Assembly (NCBI GenBank): GCA_002179805.1
Contig: NAVB01000446.1
Coordinates: 1 to 48,417, forward strand
Direction: 5' to 3'
Length of the DNA: 48,417 nucleotides
From: Acanthamoeba lenticulata
Lineage: Eukaryota > Discosea > Longamoebia > Acanthamoebidae
Below the pieces are notes generated by a model. That model had not been told where the DNA came from. It saw nothing but the letters and a program-made list of their open reading frames with translations, and did not search any database. Below are positions 38,725 through 48,417 of the stretch, in pieces. The translations under genes were made by a program, and so were the position numbers. The stretch's first letter is position 1; each line of letters begins with the position of its first letter.

Positions 38725-41015
38725 TCAACGAGCTTGCTGCAAAGTGATGCTGGCGGCTGTTTCTGGGAGCTTACCCTGCGGGCTATGGGCCCAGGCGAAG
38801 TCGGTCTTGAGCAGCAATCTAGCCATCAGATCTTCTGTCATCCTCCCATGCTGTGCTCCGTGGCTGTCATCAGGGACGAGCAGGTGGGCGACCTCGTGGC
38901 AAATAGCTGTCGCCAGGAAGGTCCACAGCTCCCTCCTCGTGTAGGCACGGTGCAGGAGCGGCCACAGGTTGATGCTGTAGTGTGACGCCGTGGTGAAGCC
39001 CTCGACCATGTGCTCTGAGCAGCAGAAGGAAGGTTCGATTGGATGGCCCAAAGCCTGCACGATACTCTTCGCCATGTCAACGATCTCTGGTAGCTGCTGC
39101 TTGACGCCTTGATGCACCCGCGCAAATCCACGAATCGTGCAGTTGATCGGCGGTGTCGTGAACACAGGAAGCGTATCTTCCAAGTTTTGCTGCAAGTCGC
39201 GCTCCGGGTGCAGATCGATGACCGGAGGGAGGTCGTCACCCACCAACCGCTGGGTCCAGTCCTCCCCGATGGAGTCTGCAGGTAAGACCGGAAGAGAGCT
39301 CTCACCGTTCTCCACGTGGATTGCCTGTTCGGAATGGTCGTCTCCCTCGTTCTCGGAGATGCTCTGGCTGGGTTACAAAGCCGTATCACCAGGAGAGAGT
39401 GGTTCTTCTTCTGATGGTTGCTCGTCTGGATCATCACGTTTATCGTCGCCCTCATCGCTTGAATTTTCACCGTCGTCACCCTTGGAAACATCGTCTTCTG
39501 GTTCTTCGGGCTCGTCTCCAGGCTTTCCTTCATCTACCGTGCCTTGGCCGTCATCCTGCAATGGTGATGGGGGGATTGCTGCGGTTGGCGGTGCGGAGGA
39601 TGACGACAACGATGTTGACACTGGTACCGGCGCCGAGGACGCCGAAGACGTTGACGGTGTAGGAGACGATGGCGCAGACGTTGTTATGGAAGAGGAATTC
39701 GGCTCGGGCGACCGGAGAGGGAGCGCTACACTTGTGAGGGATGAGGCGGAAGCAGTTGACTCCGTGGTGGCTTGCTCAGCCTCGCTGGAAAGAGAGCTCG
39801 CCATCGCCTTGAGCTCCTTGCGCATGGCCTTGAGGAATTTCCACTTGCTCTGAGGTCCGGCCGGCAGACAGGACGAGGCGACCAGCAACTTGCCAAGGTC
39901 TGCGAACCACATACAGTCGCGAACGTCAACCGCGCCATCTGTGTTACGTAACTCCAGCCTCCGTGCGCGCTCTGGCGAGACCTCGAAGGTGGTCACGAGC
40001 GCATCTTGCAGCTTCTTCTGTACATTGGCAAGCGAAGCATTTTCTGGGCTGGCGCGCAGTTTGGCAACAGAAGAGCGGTGCAGCTCGCTCGCTGAGGGGA
40101 ACGATTCGCGCTTGGTGAAGAGGCGATAGAGAAGACGGGAGGTGTAGTGGAACGTCTCCTTGCGGGCACACCTTGCCAGCTCTTTCTTGAGCTCTCCCGA
40201 CCTGGGCGAGAGGAACAGCTGTCCTGCTTGAAGCCTTGGTCTAAAGGCTCGAAGAAGATTGTCGTAGGACGCTTGGCGAAGGACGCCAGGCAGCTGCAGG
40301 AGGTGATGGTCGGAGTCTTCACTGTCCTGAACGCTGTCCAGCTCGTTGAGCACGACCGCCATGAGTTGATCGTGGTCAGGCACCCGGATCAGGGCGTCGA
40401 TTATCTTGGCGATGTACTTCTGGAAAGGCTCTGGTTGGATGAAGGAGCGACCGCGATTGTTGGCGACGGAGGCCGGGAAGTCAACACCGTAGTACTTGAG
40501 CGTAGGTTTCTGCATCCAGAAGATTCCTGCCACCAAGACTCGCCCGGAGACGCTGCTCTGATCGGACCACCCATCCCCTCGCCAGAGAAGAGCACCGTGC
40601 CGGCCTGCCGAGAGTCGGACGTAGTGCATTGGTAACGGCCGAGAAGGCATCTCACTCACCTCTTGGTGAGAACGGTGAAGGAAGTAGGTGTTCAGAGTCG
40701 TGAAGCTGTCAAGACCACTTACAATAGTGATGACGTCCATCTTGCGATTCACCCCCAACTCGATCTTGAGTTGTCCGATGGCGTAGATGCGTGGTTCATC
40801 CGGCGTGGGAGTGTAGCCCTTACGGACGAAGCAGGCGACCGAGCCCGAAGAGCGCGCACAGAAGCCCAGACCCTTGCCCGACTGGTGAATCTCCAGCTGA
40901 CAGCCCAGACGGAGAAGTACGGCTGCCGCCGCTTTTAGCCCTTCGCCATGCACGCAATTGATGATGATATTCTTGGTACAAGGTGACGCTATCAATAGCT
41001 CTTTCCTGAAGGGTC
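38725..41015 (-). CDS. Large protein ending in an HEVAH zincin-like domain, 5' end unresolved
   Basis: Exon 41015(or upstream)-39390 joins exon 39275-38725 across a 114-nt intron; together they encode more than 720 aa. The first part (FVRKGYTPTPDEPRIYAIGQ, KMDVITIVSGLDSFTTLNTY, FHYTSRLLYRLFTKRES) looks folded and is followed by a long Ser/Pro/Glu/Asp-rich linker. The C-terminal domain contains ATAICHEVAHLLVPDDSHGA then QHGRMTEDLMARLL. HExxH plus a later H-G suggests a gluzincin or SprT-like metalloprotease, although catalysis is unproven. No ATG lies in frame before 40740; an acceptor near 41014 implies missing upstream exons. Confidence 0.7.
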
Positions 41016-41680
41016 ACTGGCAGGTCCACCATGGTAGCGGCCCTCTAAGATGTGGTCGGCCCAGCAAGTGCGGCAACCCGCTGATGGCGGCCCTCAAGAT
41101 GTCAACTCAACCGTCCACGTATTGGCCACGGCGGAATTGTTGGTTAAGTCCTCAACACCGGTGGATTTGACCACCTGTTTCTAAATTGGTTTGGAGGAAG
41201 AAAATAGAAGATAGGTCTACCTGTTGCTGCCGCCCAACGGGGTACGTTGCGCAGTGTTTGAGGCAAGCTTCAGAGGGCCCCTCTGCAGAGGGGCGGTCCT
41301 TTTCCATTTTTTCGCTGTTGTGTGCAGTTGTCACAACAGACATGCGCGTTGGGTGAGCAGAAGTGTTGCAGCAGCCATCAACTGCACCAAAAGAACCTAG
41401 GCACTGTTGGGTGCTCCCATTACGATTCCCAACTGGATCAACGTCTACGCCGCAGCCGTCGGCCTCGCCCACCGTCCCGGCTTGCCCTGTCTGTGCTCGG
41501 TGCCAGCGTGTCGTCCTCCAACACCTGGTTTCCTGACGTAAGTCGCTCCAGTGTGGTTCGCTCGTACGGCCGAGAACAGTTTTTCCAACACCTCGTCACT
41601 GCCGGGCTTTGCTAACGGTAGCCTGTGCTAGACACTGTCGGCCATACAGAGCTTTATCTTGTGGCGACGTGGAGGATCTA
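41016..41680. other. No gene supported
   Basis: Should contain the 5' exon(s) of the HEVAH gene. Open frames here (for example plus 41322-41615) have no recognised domain. Confidence 0.3.
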
Positions 41681-41687
41681 GAGCACC

Positions 41688-41920
41688 GTGGAGCACGTCG
41701 TCCAACTCGCCGTCCAACTCATCATCGAATCGAGCAGCCTCTCGAGCACACCATCAAGCACACCATCTAGCTCGCCGTCGAGCTGTCCGCCCAACTCGCC
41801 ATCAAGCACGACCTCCAAGTCGCCGTCAAACTCGCCATCGAACAGCCTGTCGAGCTCGCCCTCACCCCATCCGTCAAGCTCGGCTTCAATCACGCCGTCC
41901 AGCTCTCCTCTCGAGCTCGC
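41688..41920. repeat. Ser/Pro-encoding minisatellite
   Basis: Imperfect 9-15 bp repeats built on CTCGCCGTC and AAGC blocks (plus frame: SSTPSSTPSSSPSSCPPNSP; minus frame: LDGELDG-type repeats). Both strands stay open because of the repeat unit, so ORFs here are not evidence of genes. Related GGCGA/GAGTT phrases occur at 31950-32340. Confidence 0.65.
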
Positions 41921-41929
41921 CCACCGCCT

Positions 41930-42530
41930 TCGAGCACGCCCTCCAACTTCCCCAGCAGCTCTTCATCGATCTCACCATCCTATCCAACTTACCCACCATC
42001 AAGAAGTGCGCCAAGCACGCTGTCGAGCCCTGTCGACTGTCCGCCTAATTCGGCGTCAAGCATGCTGTCCAACTCGCCGTCAAGCTCATAAACGCTGACC
42101 CGGAAGTTGCTGGCACAGCCACTGTCGGCTCCTACCTCTCGATTAAGGATTGCACTACGATCCACGACGATATGCACACGGACGGCCCCACACAAGTGCG
42201 AGCTCTGCGCGTGGCCGTCGAACCACGCTGGAACACCAGGCTTGCCCGTGCACAAAGCTCGCATCCCAGCTGCACCGTTGAGCTGCTCGGCCTTGCCTGC
42301 TGCCTTCTTCTTACAGGGCTGGCAAGTACATAATAAAAACGTTTCCTCGCCTTCCCTCATGCCGTAGATTAGTCAAGCTGCCAAGGCCCTCGAATGATGC
42401 ATTACTGGGTAGGGTGTGTGTGTGTGTGTTGGAAACCGTTCACACAGCTTCAGCACCTTGCTCACGTAGAGGCAGTGCTTGAAGGCAATGAATGGTGGAT
42501 TGGGGTAGAGCCGTGATAGGTACTGACACT
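41930..42530. other. No gene supported
   Basis: Continues the low-complexity block, then unique sequence with a GT run at 42415-42430. A plus frame near 42090-42300 (ADPEVAGTATVGSYLSIKDC) looks like former coding DNA, but no family is recognised. Confidence 0.3.
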
Positions 42531-42540
42531 TGGTTCGCAG

Positions 42541-42919
42541 CACGTTAAGGTTGCTAGAACACAATGTATCGACCTTGTTTGATGAGATGACCAAGATCAC
42601 TCAATTGAATCTGTACCAGGAGGTTTCTGGCACCTCGACCTCTGCTGCTGCAGCTCAATATTCAGAAGAGATGAAGATCAAATTGGCGTTCCGAACCCTG
42701 CTCACAGAACCACACGACTTGGGAGAACCAAAAGGCGTCTGTCAACAGAGAAGAGTTAACACCAGTCAGGAGGTGGCGCCACGTGCAGTCTCTTCCAACC
42801 CTATTCCTGTGGTCAACAACCCTACAATGAACCTTCCTATGTCTCCTTCAAGTGAGCTATCCTGCCCTGACGACCAGGCGCACGAATTTGACCATGGAAA
42901 GTACCACGAAATTTGTTGA
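42541..42919 (+). CDS. Unrecognised exon-like ORF
   Basis: An open frame follows a good 3' splice site (TTGGTTCGCAG at about 42530-42540). It begins LLEHNVSTLFDEMTKITQLN and continues with a Ser/Pro/Asn-rich tail to TGA at 42917-42919. It may be a terminal exon whose earlier exons were not found. No domain recognised. Confidence 0.3.
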
Positions 42920-43000
42920 ATCTACAACAGTTGACCTCTCTAGGAAAGGGACATTTGCTGAGTAACAACCTCTCTTCAGAAGGGGGATAAAAAGCAGCTA

Positions 43001-43634
43001 ATGGGTGACAGACAGATCCATCGGCTACTGTGCAAGAAGAACCACGAGTGCACGATGAAGCACAAAGACGCGCAGGCCTTTTTCGCCAGTCTAGGCGTCC
43101 ACCTGGACGCCCTCCTCGAGCGTGGCACCAGCGCGACGCTCTTCATAGACAGGCGCGAGTTCTTCCACCAGTTGCGGGAGCTCAACGAAACATCCCTGCG
43201 GCCGCCTCACAGCCGTCGTTGCCAAGCTGTGGCTGCTCCTCGAGGTGGGCTCCTTCAGCACGCAGATTACGCGGGGCAAGGTCGCAGTACGCCGCCTCGT
43301 CTCACGTGACCTCGTCAAGGACCGTGGCAAGATGCTTGACACGCTTGTCGACCTGCAGAAGCCCAGCGTGAGGAGCCCCTTGCTCAGTAGCTTGCGTGTG
43401 GCCGAGCGTTTGTGTTCGTCACAGAGGGGACAGGCAAAGAAGGCACAGGCCGGTGCAGAGGAGTTCAACTCTTGCACGCTGCAGGGATTTCGTCAACAAA
43501 TCAGTAAGCATCAGCTCATTTTTGCAGTAAAGGAATATCACCTTGTGTTCCCCCACCGTCTCCCATGGTTGAAACTGGCGGATGTCAATGTGCTTGCTGC
43601 GCGCGTGCTTGGCAGGCCTGGCGGTGGCGAGTAG
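43001..43634 (+). pseudogene. Unrecognised gene broken by a frameshift
   Basis: The first frame (43001-43190) reads MGDRQIHRLLCKKNHECTMK and ATLFIDRREFFHQLRELNE. A second frame (about 43213-43634) continues with AVVAKLWLLLEVGSFSTQIT, RGKVAVRRLVSRDLVKDRGK and AEEFNSCTLQGFRQQ. The two look like one protein, but no intron with GT-AG ends restores the frame, so either a one-base frameshift has occurred or a sequencing error is present. Family not recognised. Confidence 0.4.
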
Positions 43635-43766
43635 GAAGGCCCCTTGATTGTTGCTGTGGACATGGAGTGGCTCATCGTCAGGGAGGCCGATTGCGAGAAG
43701 ATGCTGTCGAAGGTAGAGGCTCTACTTGGCTATCTCAGAGAGCGCGAGATCAGCTTCAGACAGGGG

Positions 43767-43801
43767 CTTTCTTTTCTTTTCTTTTCTTTTCTTTTCTTTT
43801 T
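43767..43801. repeat. (CTTTT)n pentanucleotide run
   Basis: About six copies of TTTCT/CTTTT ending in a T tract. It lies inside an otherwise open frame, which argues that the frame there is not coding. Confidence 0.85.
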
Positions 43802-43933
43802 TTTGCTCTGGCTTTAAAGAGTCGCCAAAGTGCCGGAGAATTTTTCCGCAGCAGACCGTTTGTGTTCTTTCGCGCCAAAAGTTGGAGTTGCTTTTTTGGG
43901 AGGTTTGGAAACTCACTACACCAGAAACCACTG

Positions 43934-44485
43934 ATGGAGAAGAAAGGTCGGCTTCGGGCTGAGTCGTTGAAGAAGCGCTTTGCTAAGCGCGCTCTTATGG
44001 TCCAGGAGCCTCGCGATCAAAGTGAACGGTCCCAGATTCTCCTACAACATGCGCTGCAAGAACATCAACGCTCCCAAGAATCTCTAGAGCAGCATCGGCA
44101 AGCCCTCCAGCCCAAGTCCCTTATGGAGAAGAAGGGGGTTGAGGAGGAGCAACGCCTTTATAGCCAACGAGAAAAGCGCTTGCTGGCAGAGAGCAAGCCC
44201 CTTATGGAAAACGAGGAGGAGGTCGAGGAGCAGCAACGCCTCGAGACCCAACGAGAAGGGCACTTGCTGGCAGAGCGTCAGCAACTGGAGTTGGATCCCA
44301 ACCCCAACCGAAAAGAGGCCCAACTGGCCCTCAAGACCCATCATCTGCAGCGTAGCCTGCCTCAATGGCAGGTGGCAGGTGAGGTCACCCGGTGGCTTGG
44401 TGCCTTCGTTGCTTCGCTTCAAGACCTCCCGTGGAGCTTGCAGGCCCCAACTCGCAAGGGCAACCTCGTTTTGAACTTTGCTGGT
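43934..44485 (+). CDS. Internally repetitive coiled-coil ORF
   Basis: From ATG 43934 the frame is Glu/Gln/Arg/Leu-rich with three repeats of about 38 residues. Each has a PLMEkkg block then qRL--QREk-LLAE (for example KPLMEKKGRLRAESLKKR, KSLMEKKGVEEEQRLYSQRE, KPLMENEEEVEEQQRLETQR). A globular-looking end follows (EVTRWLGAFVASLQDLPWSL). A GTACGTG donor after NLVLNFAG near 44485 suggests the coding exon ends there. The next gene starts only 59 nt later, so this may be a truncated gene or a 5' extension of it. Family unknown. Confidence 0.45.
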
Positions 44486-44543
44486 ACGTGTGTGCCAACA
44501 GCAAAGGTGCAAACAAATCTTCTCAACGGTGGTCTCCCCCCCC

Positions 44544-46057
44544 ATGACTACAGATTATGAAATCCGCGAGCGGCGAGGCGCACGGCGAGAATCACCAGTG
44601 TTCCTTGCTCAAGCTAAGCTCGGAGGACAAGTAGCAGTCAAGCTTTTGGCCTGCAAGAAGGGAAATCGATCCGATCCAGACCTTCCTTTGAACTTCCGCG
44701 AAGCGTTGCTCTATAGTCTTCTCCCGCATCCTTCCATCCCGAAGCTAAAAGGTAGTAACAACAATCTTCTCGTTTACAGTTGATTCACTTTCTTCTTATT
44801 ACCAGGATTGGTTAGGGACAAAGAGAAGGACCTAGTGTATATGGTTACGACGTTCGTGGAATTCGATTTGGAACATGCCTTGACTCACAAAACCTTCAAC
44901 GTTGATCAGGTGTCTCGTGTTAAACCCTTTGCCTACATGTTCAGTTGTGTTTGCTAAGCTTTTGAGTTGGCGTGTGACAGGTGCGGTGGATCATGCATCA
45001 GCTTTTGCAGACTGTATCCTATCTCCACTCGGCCAACATTGTCCATCGGTATGTGCAAAGCCCCTCTTGGTCCTCCGGTGAGCAAAGTTAACATCTTTAC
45101 TCTTCTCTCTTCTCCGTTGAATCAAGGGACATTCAACCTCGTTCCATCTTACTTAGCGGCGCACCAACTGGACGAATCTATTTGGCTTCATTCAGCCACG
45201 CCGGCAGTTTATGGTGCAAGCCTTTAGGTAGGAGACCTCTCTCTCTCTCTCTTTGTCCTTTTTGATGGCCTCTCTGAGGACAACTGCTAATGGGGCGCTC
45301 GGGTTTCATTGCCGTGACTTCAAGACGTCTTGCCTCCATCGACGTATGTTTGCTATCACGCCCCAGAAATTCTACTCGCTTCCCCAAATCGCCAGAGCCG
45401 CCTTGTAGATGCGCATTGGAAGGCCGCTGACGTCTGGAGCTGTGGTTGTCTGATGGCTCAGCTTCTTTTCAAGTATGTAACCCTTACCCCCCTCCCCCCC
45501 TCTTTCATCTCACCGTCACAACTAACGAATCTACACACCACGCTTACTTTTTTGTAGGGACCTTTTGTTTTATAGAACGGGAATCGACCGCAAGGGCGTG
45601 TTGGCAGACATCCTCTCCTACAAAGAATGCTGGGACACGATGGGAGACATGGCCAATACGTTCCTGAGAGCGGATCTGGATTTGCTCAATTCTCAACGTT
45701 CGTCCCCTAAAAAGAGCTTGGTTCCTCAGAGGGATGAGCAGATTGACGATCTCGCTTGGAACCAGTTCTCCGACCTTCTCCTCAAGATGCTTACGTTTCA
45801 TCCTTTACAAAGGTACCTTGTTCTAGAGCTTTTTATTGCTTCTGATGCAGAGTCTTACTCTCATTTCGGCCAACAACAGAATCTCTGCAGAGGATGCTCT
45901 TGATCACCCCTTCTTTGCCTTACCTCAGCTCATCGAGAGCCGCAAGAGCCACCCGAAACTCTGGCAAAACCCGCTCGGCTTGGAAGGAGGAAAGCTTGTG
46001 GACAGGGCACATCTACAGCGCTTCCTGGATTCACATCTGGCCGGTCTTCTTGCTTAA
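44544..46057 (+). CDS. MAPK/CMGC-like pseudokinase
   Basis: Seven exons, 44544-44751, 44806-44909, 44981-45048, 45127-45227, 45325-45472, 45558-45812 and 45880-46057, encode 353 aa spanning a full kinase fold. The Gly loop is degenerate (RGARRES). The VAVK lysine is present (GGQVAVKLL) and the helix-C Glu is likely in FREALLYSLL. The catalytic loop reads HRDIQPRSILL, so Asp is kept but the usual Lys and metal-binding Asn are Gln and Ser. The DFG position reads ASFSHAG, so the Mg-binding Asp is lost. APE (HAPEILL), DVWSCGC and the C-lobe ISAEDALDHPFF are intact, as in MAPKs/CMGC kinases. It is probably catalytically inactive and acts as a scaffold. Confidence 0.88.
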
Positions 46058-46255
46058 GCATCTCATCCACCTTGTCTTTCTGCTCGCCAATTCATAAATC
46101 TTTTCTTTCCCTGAAACGCGTATCCTTCTGTTTAATTCTTGTTCTTCTCCCTCCTCACTTGCACCCCCCAGTCTTCTTGACTACATCGGCGCTGAGGACA
46201 AGTGCGCGTAGCAGGTCTTCAAGGTTCTACAACCAAGAGCTCATCTTGCCACAAA
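46058..46255. other. 3' flank of the pseudokinase
   Basis: T/C-rich non-coding sequence up to the border of the dispersed repeat. No gene. Confidence 0.4.
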
Positions 46256-47048
46256 GCACGCAGCACTACTACCTCCAAGACCTAACCTCTTCCAGCATAG
46301 GGCCATCATGGTCCTCATGTCGATGCCCTCGGATGTGGCCACAAGAACCGCGGTTCCCTCGTCAAGCGGCTGCTGGCGCTCGCCTTTAATCTGTTCTACC
46401 TTGTGTGAACGCTGGCGCTCAGCCAGCTCAATGGCCAGTGGCTTTACGCCTTCCAGAAGAGCATGGACCTGCGTGGCACAGTACCACCTGTGAGGTGGCT
46501 GGCGCCAGCCAGATGACCGATTCCGCCCGCCATGGGAGCGTCATCAAGACCGTCCTGCGTTGATGTGGACATCCACACACTGGCTGGAGAAGCTAGAAGA
46601 AGATGCTGCGGCTGGACCTCACCAACACGGTGCGCCAGAGCCTCGAAGCGCTGGCCTGTTGCGAATCGGCTCAGCATCTCCCCCGCCTGGTCCTTTTCAG
46701 CAAGGAGCCTACACCCCTCGCCCTTTACAAGGACTGGGCCAAGACCCAGAGCCGCCTTCTCTAGATGGCGCTTGCGGTCAACCGCCTCGACCTGGCCCAG
46801 GTGTACTGGCACAATGAGGCCACAAGCTACTGCCCTGAAAGACACACGGGAAGCTTGATAGAGCATGGGCTCTGTCTCCCTTCCAGTGGCATTGGCGCAA
46901 GTGGCTAGCAATCCTTCTTGCAGTACTACATTGATTGATAGGGTAGGCAAAACTTCAGTCACTTCCACGTGGCGCATCGCCATTAGATGGATCAGCATTA
47001 CTTGTTGGCACTGATGAGGACGAGACAGGAATTTCACTCATTTTAAAA
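46256..47048. repeat. Dispersed repeat, copy 2 (longer)
   Basis: Contiguous version of the repeat found in pieces at 20890-21040, 22604-22890 and 23094-23280. Its last about 190 bp is nearly identical to 23094-23280. A plus frame includes LDLTNTVRQSLEALA and ALYKDWAKTQSRLL; the minus strand is open for 197 codons (47037-46444). Neither product matches a family I know. The right border at 47048 is sharp: beyond it the two copies share nothing. Confidence 0.88.
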
Positions 47049-47400
47049 ACTGGACCCAGTTCCCCAGTGATCCCTATGGCCAACGCATGCGGTGCCTCAA
47101 GGTGCGGTCGCTCATGATTCCCCCTGGCGTGCCCGACTTCTTCACTGGCGTGCGATTCGTCCCTGAAGATACCATAATCAAGACCACTGTTCATTTTCAT
47201 CTTCTTCTTCTTTCTCCTCCTTGACGAGTAGTGTTGCTGACTGCAATGCGGTCAAAAGGTGACGTCAAGCTGAAGGGGCGTGCTTGGGCGGGCCCGGTGG
47301 CCGTCAAACAAGTGCTGGTGAGCGTCGATGGTGGCAGGACGTCTGGGAAGGAGGGAAGCGCAGCCCCTTTGAGTGGTCGAGAAGGATAAGTGGTAGTCAC
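47049..47400 (+). pseudogene. Sulfite-oxidase-like Mo-cofactor dimerisation domain remnant
   Basis: Begins directly at the repeat border with NWTQFPSDPYGQRMRCLKVR, then IPPGVPDFFTGVRFVPED. After a probable intron comes KGDVKLKGRAWAGPVAVKQV then LVSVDGG, and in a shifted frame WQDVWEGGKRSPFEWS. The order 'vpdFyt / GpV-l-GrAWaG--V--V-VSvDGG--W-dA' matches the C-terminal dimerisation domain of the sulfite oxidase family. The frame shift after the SVDGG motif and the missing cofactor domain indicate a broken 3' fragment. Confidence 0.5.
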
Positions 47401-47689
47401 GTGCTGTCGTTAGGTAGCAGAGAGTTACAGGGGCGCTACAACGTAGGAGGCCTCTTCTCGAGCTTCGGTTGCAAGCCACTCTGCATTGAACTGACAAATG
47501 TCGTGAGCTGGCCAGGCCCCTAGTGTGACTTGCGGCGTCATCACCGGCCTCAGCAGCACACAACACACACATGCACACATGCACAGTGGCGCACGACACG
47601 CTGGCCGCACACACGAACGCGCACGCGCACGTGCTGATGTGGATCGCGGGCGTGGGACACTCCGCCGCGGCTCGAGTTTCCGTCGTCGA

Positions 47690-48297
47690 GGTCTTCAAGC
47701 ACAAGTAACCGCAGCGGCGCGACCACATGTTCTGGTCGAGCCCTGAGGGTGAGAACGCGCTCACCATCCCCAGGTCGCTCGACCACCCGGGCGTGCCGTT
47801 TGTGGTCACCGGCGTGGAGTTTTCCCACCTCTCCGACCACTACGGAATCCAGACCACGCTCGAGTACCGAGTATGGGCACCAGCCTTGCCTTTCCCCTTT
47901 ATGGGGTTACAGGGCAACCTGCTTCATTTGGGATTGGATTGCTGATCCACTAGCTCAACACAGGGAATCAGGGATGATGAGGACACGATCTTGTTCTCCA
48001 CTGAAAAGGCTTTCTCCGGCGTTTTCAAGCACAAGCAAACGTCACCTCCGTGCGTGCCATAATCACACGCGCACGCGCGTACGGAGGTTCTAATGGTGGC
48101 CGATCCAGTGTGCGTGTTGGGTGGGGGGGGGGGCGAGCGAGGACTGCAGGAGAAAATGGATCATGAGCCGATGGAAGGTGCTGGCCCTGGTGGCGGCTTC
48201 TATCAGGATCCTCACGTGGATGTACATGAATGGCCCGATAGAGGTCTTTGTCCACTTGACGCTCTTCATGGGCGCCTACCTCATCTACAAGCTCTAG
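47690..48297 (+). pseudogene. Neutral-sphingomyelinase-like C-terminal remnant
   Basis: RRDHMFWSSPEGENALTIPR then GVEFSHLSDHYGIQTTLEYR fits the end of an endonuclease/exonuclease/phosphatase fold, where the S/L-SDHyg motif carries the catalytic His. Downstream frames give EDTILFSTEKAFSGVF and then a hydrophobic end (LALVAASIRILTWMYMNG, VHLTLFMGAYLIYKL) like the paired membrane helices of eukaryotic neutral sphingomyelinases. An in-frame TAA precedes the first piece and the pieces do not splice cleanly, so decay is likely. Confidence 0.4.
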
Positions 48298-48417
48298 AAG
48301 CTTTGTCGACAAGCTCCCGCGCAAGCACGACATTGGTTCGTTTTTTGTTTTTTTTTTTTTTTGGATTCTTTTCTTTTGCTTTTAGACATTTTTATTTGAT
48401 TTTAATATTTGTCCCAG
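48298..48417. other. AT-rich window end
   Basis: A T tract (about 48338-48362) and AT-rich sequence. No feature beyond this was seen before the window ends. Confidence 0.4.

Noticed and set aside
38033..38728. Asp-Ala repeat protein from the hexanucleotide tract
   Set aside because: The frame starts with TTG, simply follows the microsatellite, and has no recognisable domain.
39373..39375. Stop-codon readthrough: two minus ORFs in the same frame separated by one TAA
   Set aside because: A normal GT-AG intron (39389-39276, 114 nt) removes the stop and keeps the frame, so readthrough is not needed.
41688..42098. Long Ser/Pro-rich ORFs as genes
   Set aside because: A short-period repeat keeps several frames open on both strands at once, so open frame is not evidence of coding.
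46444..47037. 197-codon minus ORF as a transposase
   Set aside because: No catalytic motif, no ATG in a sensible place, and the other repeat copies do not keep the frame.

Overview
The window looks like nuclear DNA of a free-living amoebozoan, most likely Acanthamoeba or a close relative. Exons are GC-rich, and genes on both strands are split by many short GT-AG introns (about 46-125 nt). The protein set (DDX41, SMC5, PROPPIN, GMC oxidoreductase, GST, telobox-Myb and RAP1-type proteins) is eukaryotic. There are no bacterial operons, rRNA or CRISPR. Gene models were spliced by hand: I required open frame, matching intron phase and family homology. They are strong for DDX41, the GMC oxidoreductase, the GST, the telobox-Myb protein, the 652-aa CANIN candidate, RAP1, the PROPPIN and the MAPK-like pseudokinase, whose exon sums are all divisible by three.

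Layout. 1-10.7 kb is a dense, ordinary gene block: the 3' end of a DnaJ-X protein, DDX41, an unknown minus-strand gene, a 14-exon GMC oxidoreductase with an N-terminal membrane anchor, two tandem small mitochondrial-type paralogs, a GST and a small unknown gene. 10.85-16.26 kb (minus) is SMC5. 16.3-19.6 kb is poor in genes and carries a Gag-like knuckle and a short dispersed repeat. 19.65-20.6 kb is a telobox-Myb (TRF-like) protein. 20.6-24.7 kb is decayed sequence: a dispersed repeat, frame-broken ankyrin repeats and an acyloxyacyl-hydrolase fragment. 25.1-27.8 kb is a 10-exon gene that may carry a CANIN (SLF2/Nse6-like) domain. 29.0-30.2 kb is a RAP1 (TERF2IP) homologue with BRCT and RCT domains. 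31-33.1 kb holds broken kinesin-14 and TKL-kinase copies. 33.36-34.84 kb is a PROPPIN (Atg18/WIPI). 34.9-38.1 kb holds small or poorly resolved ORFs. 38.7-41.0 kb (minus) is a large gene ending in an HEVAH zincin-like domain. 41-44.5 kb is low complexity plus unrecognised ORFs. 44.54-46.06 kb is a MAPK-like pseudokinase. 46.26-47.05 kb is a second copy of the dispersed repeat. The right end holds sulfite-oxidase-like and sphingomyelinase-like remnants.

How they fit together. The most interesting theme is chromosome maintenance. Within about 20 kb lie SMC5, a TRF-like telobox protein, a candidate SMC5/6-recruiting (CANIN) protein and a RAP1 homologue. TRF and RAP1 are direct partners in animal shelterin, and SMC5/6 acts at telomeres in several eukaryotes. 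In this genome these would be separately transcribed genes, so the clustering may be chance, but the TRF-like/RAP1-like pair is a concrete, testable amoebozoan telomere module. Between these genes lies a graveyard of recent pseudogenes and repeats.
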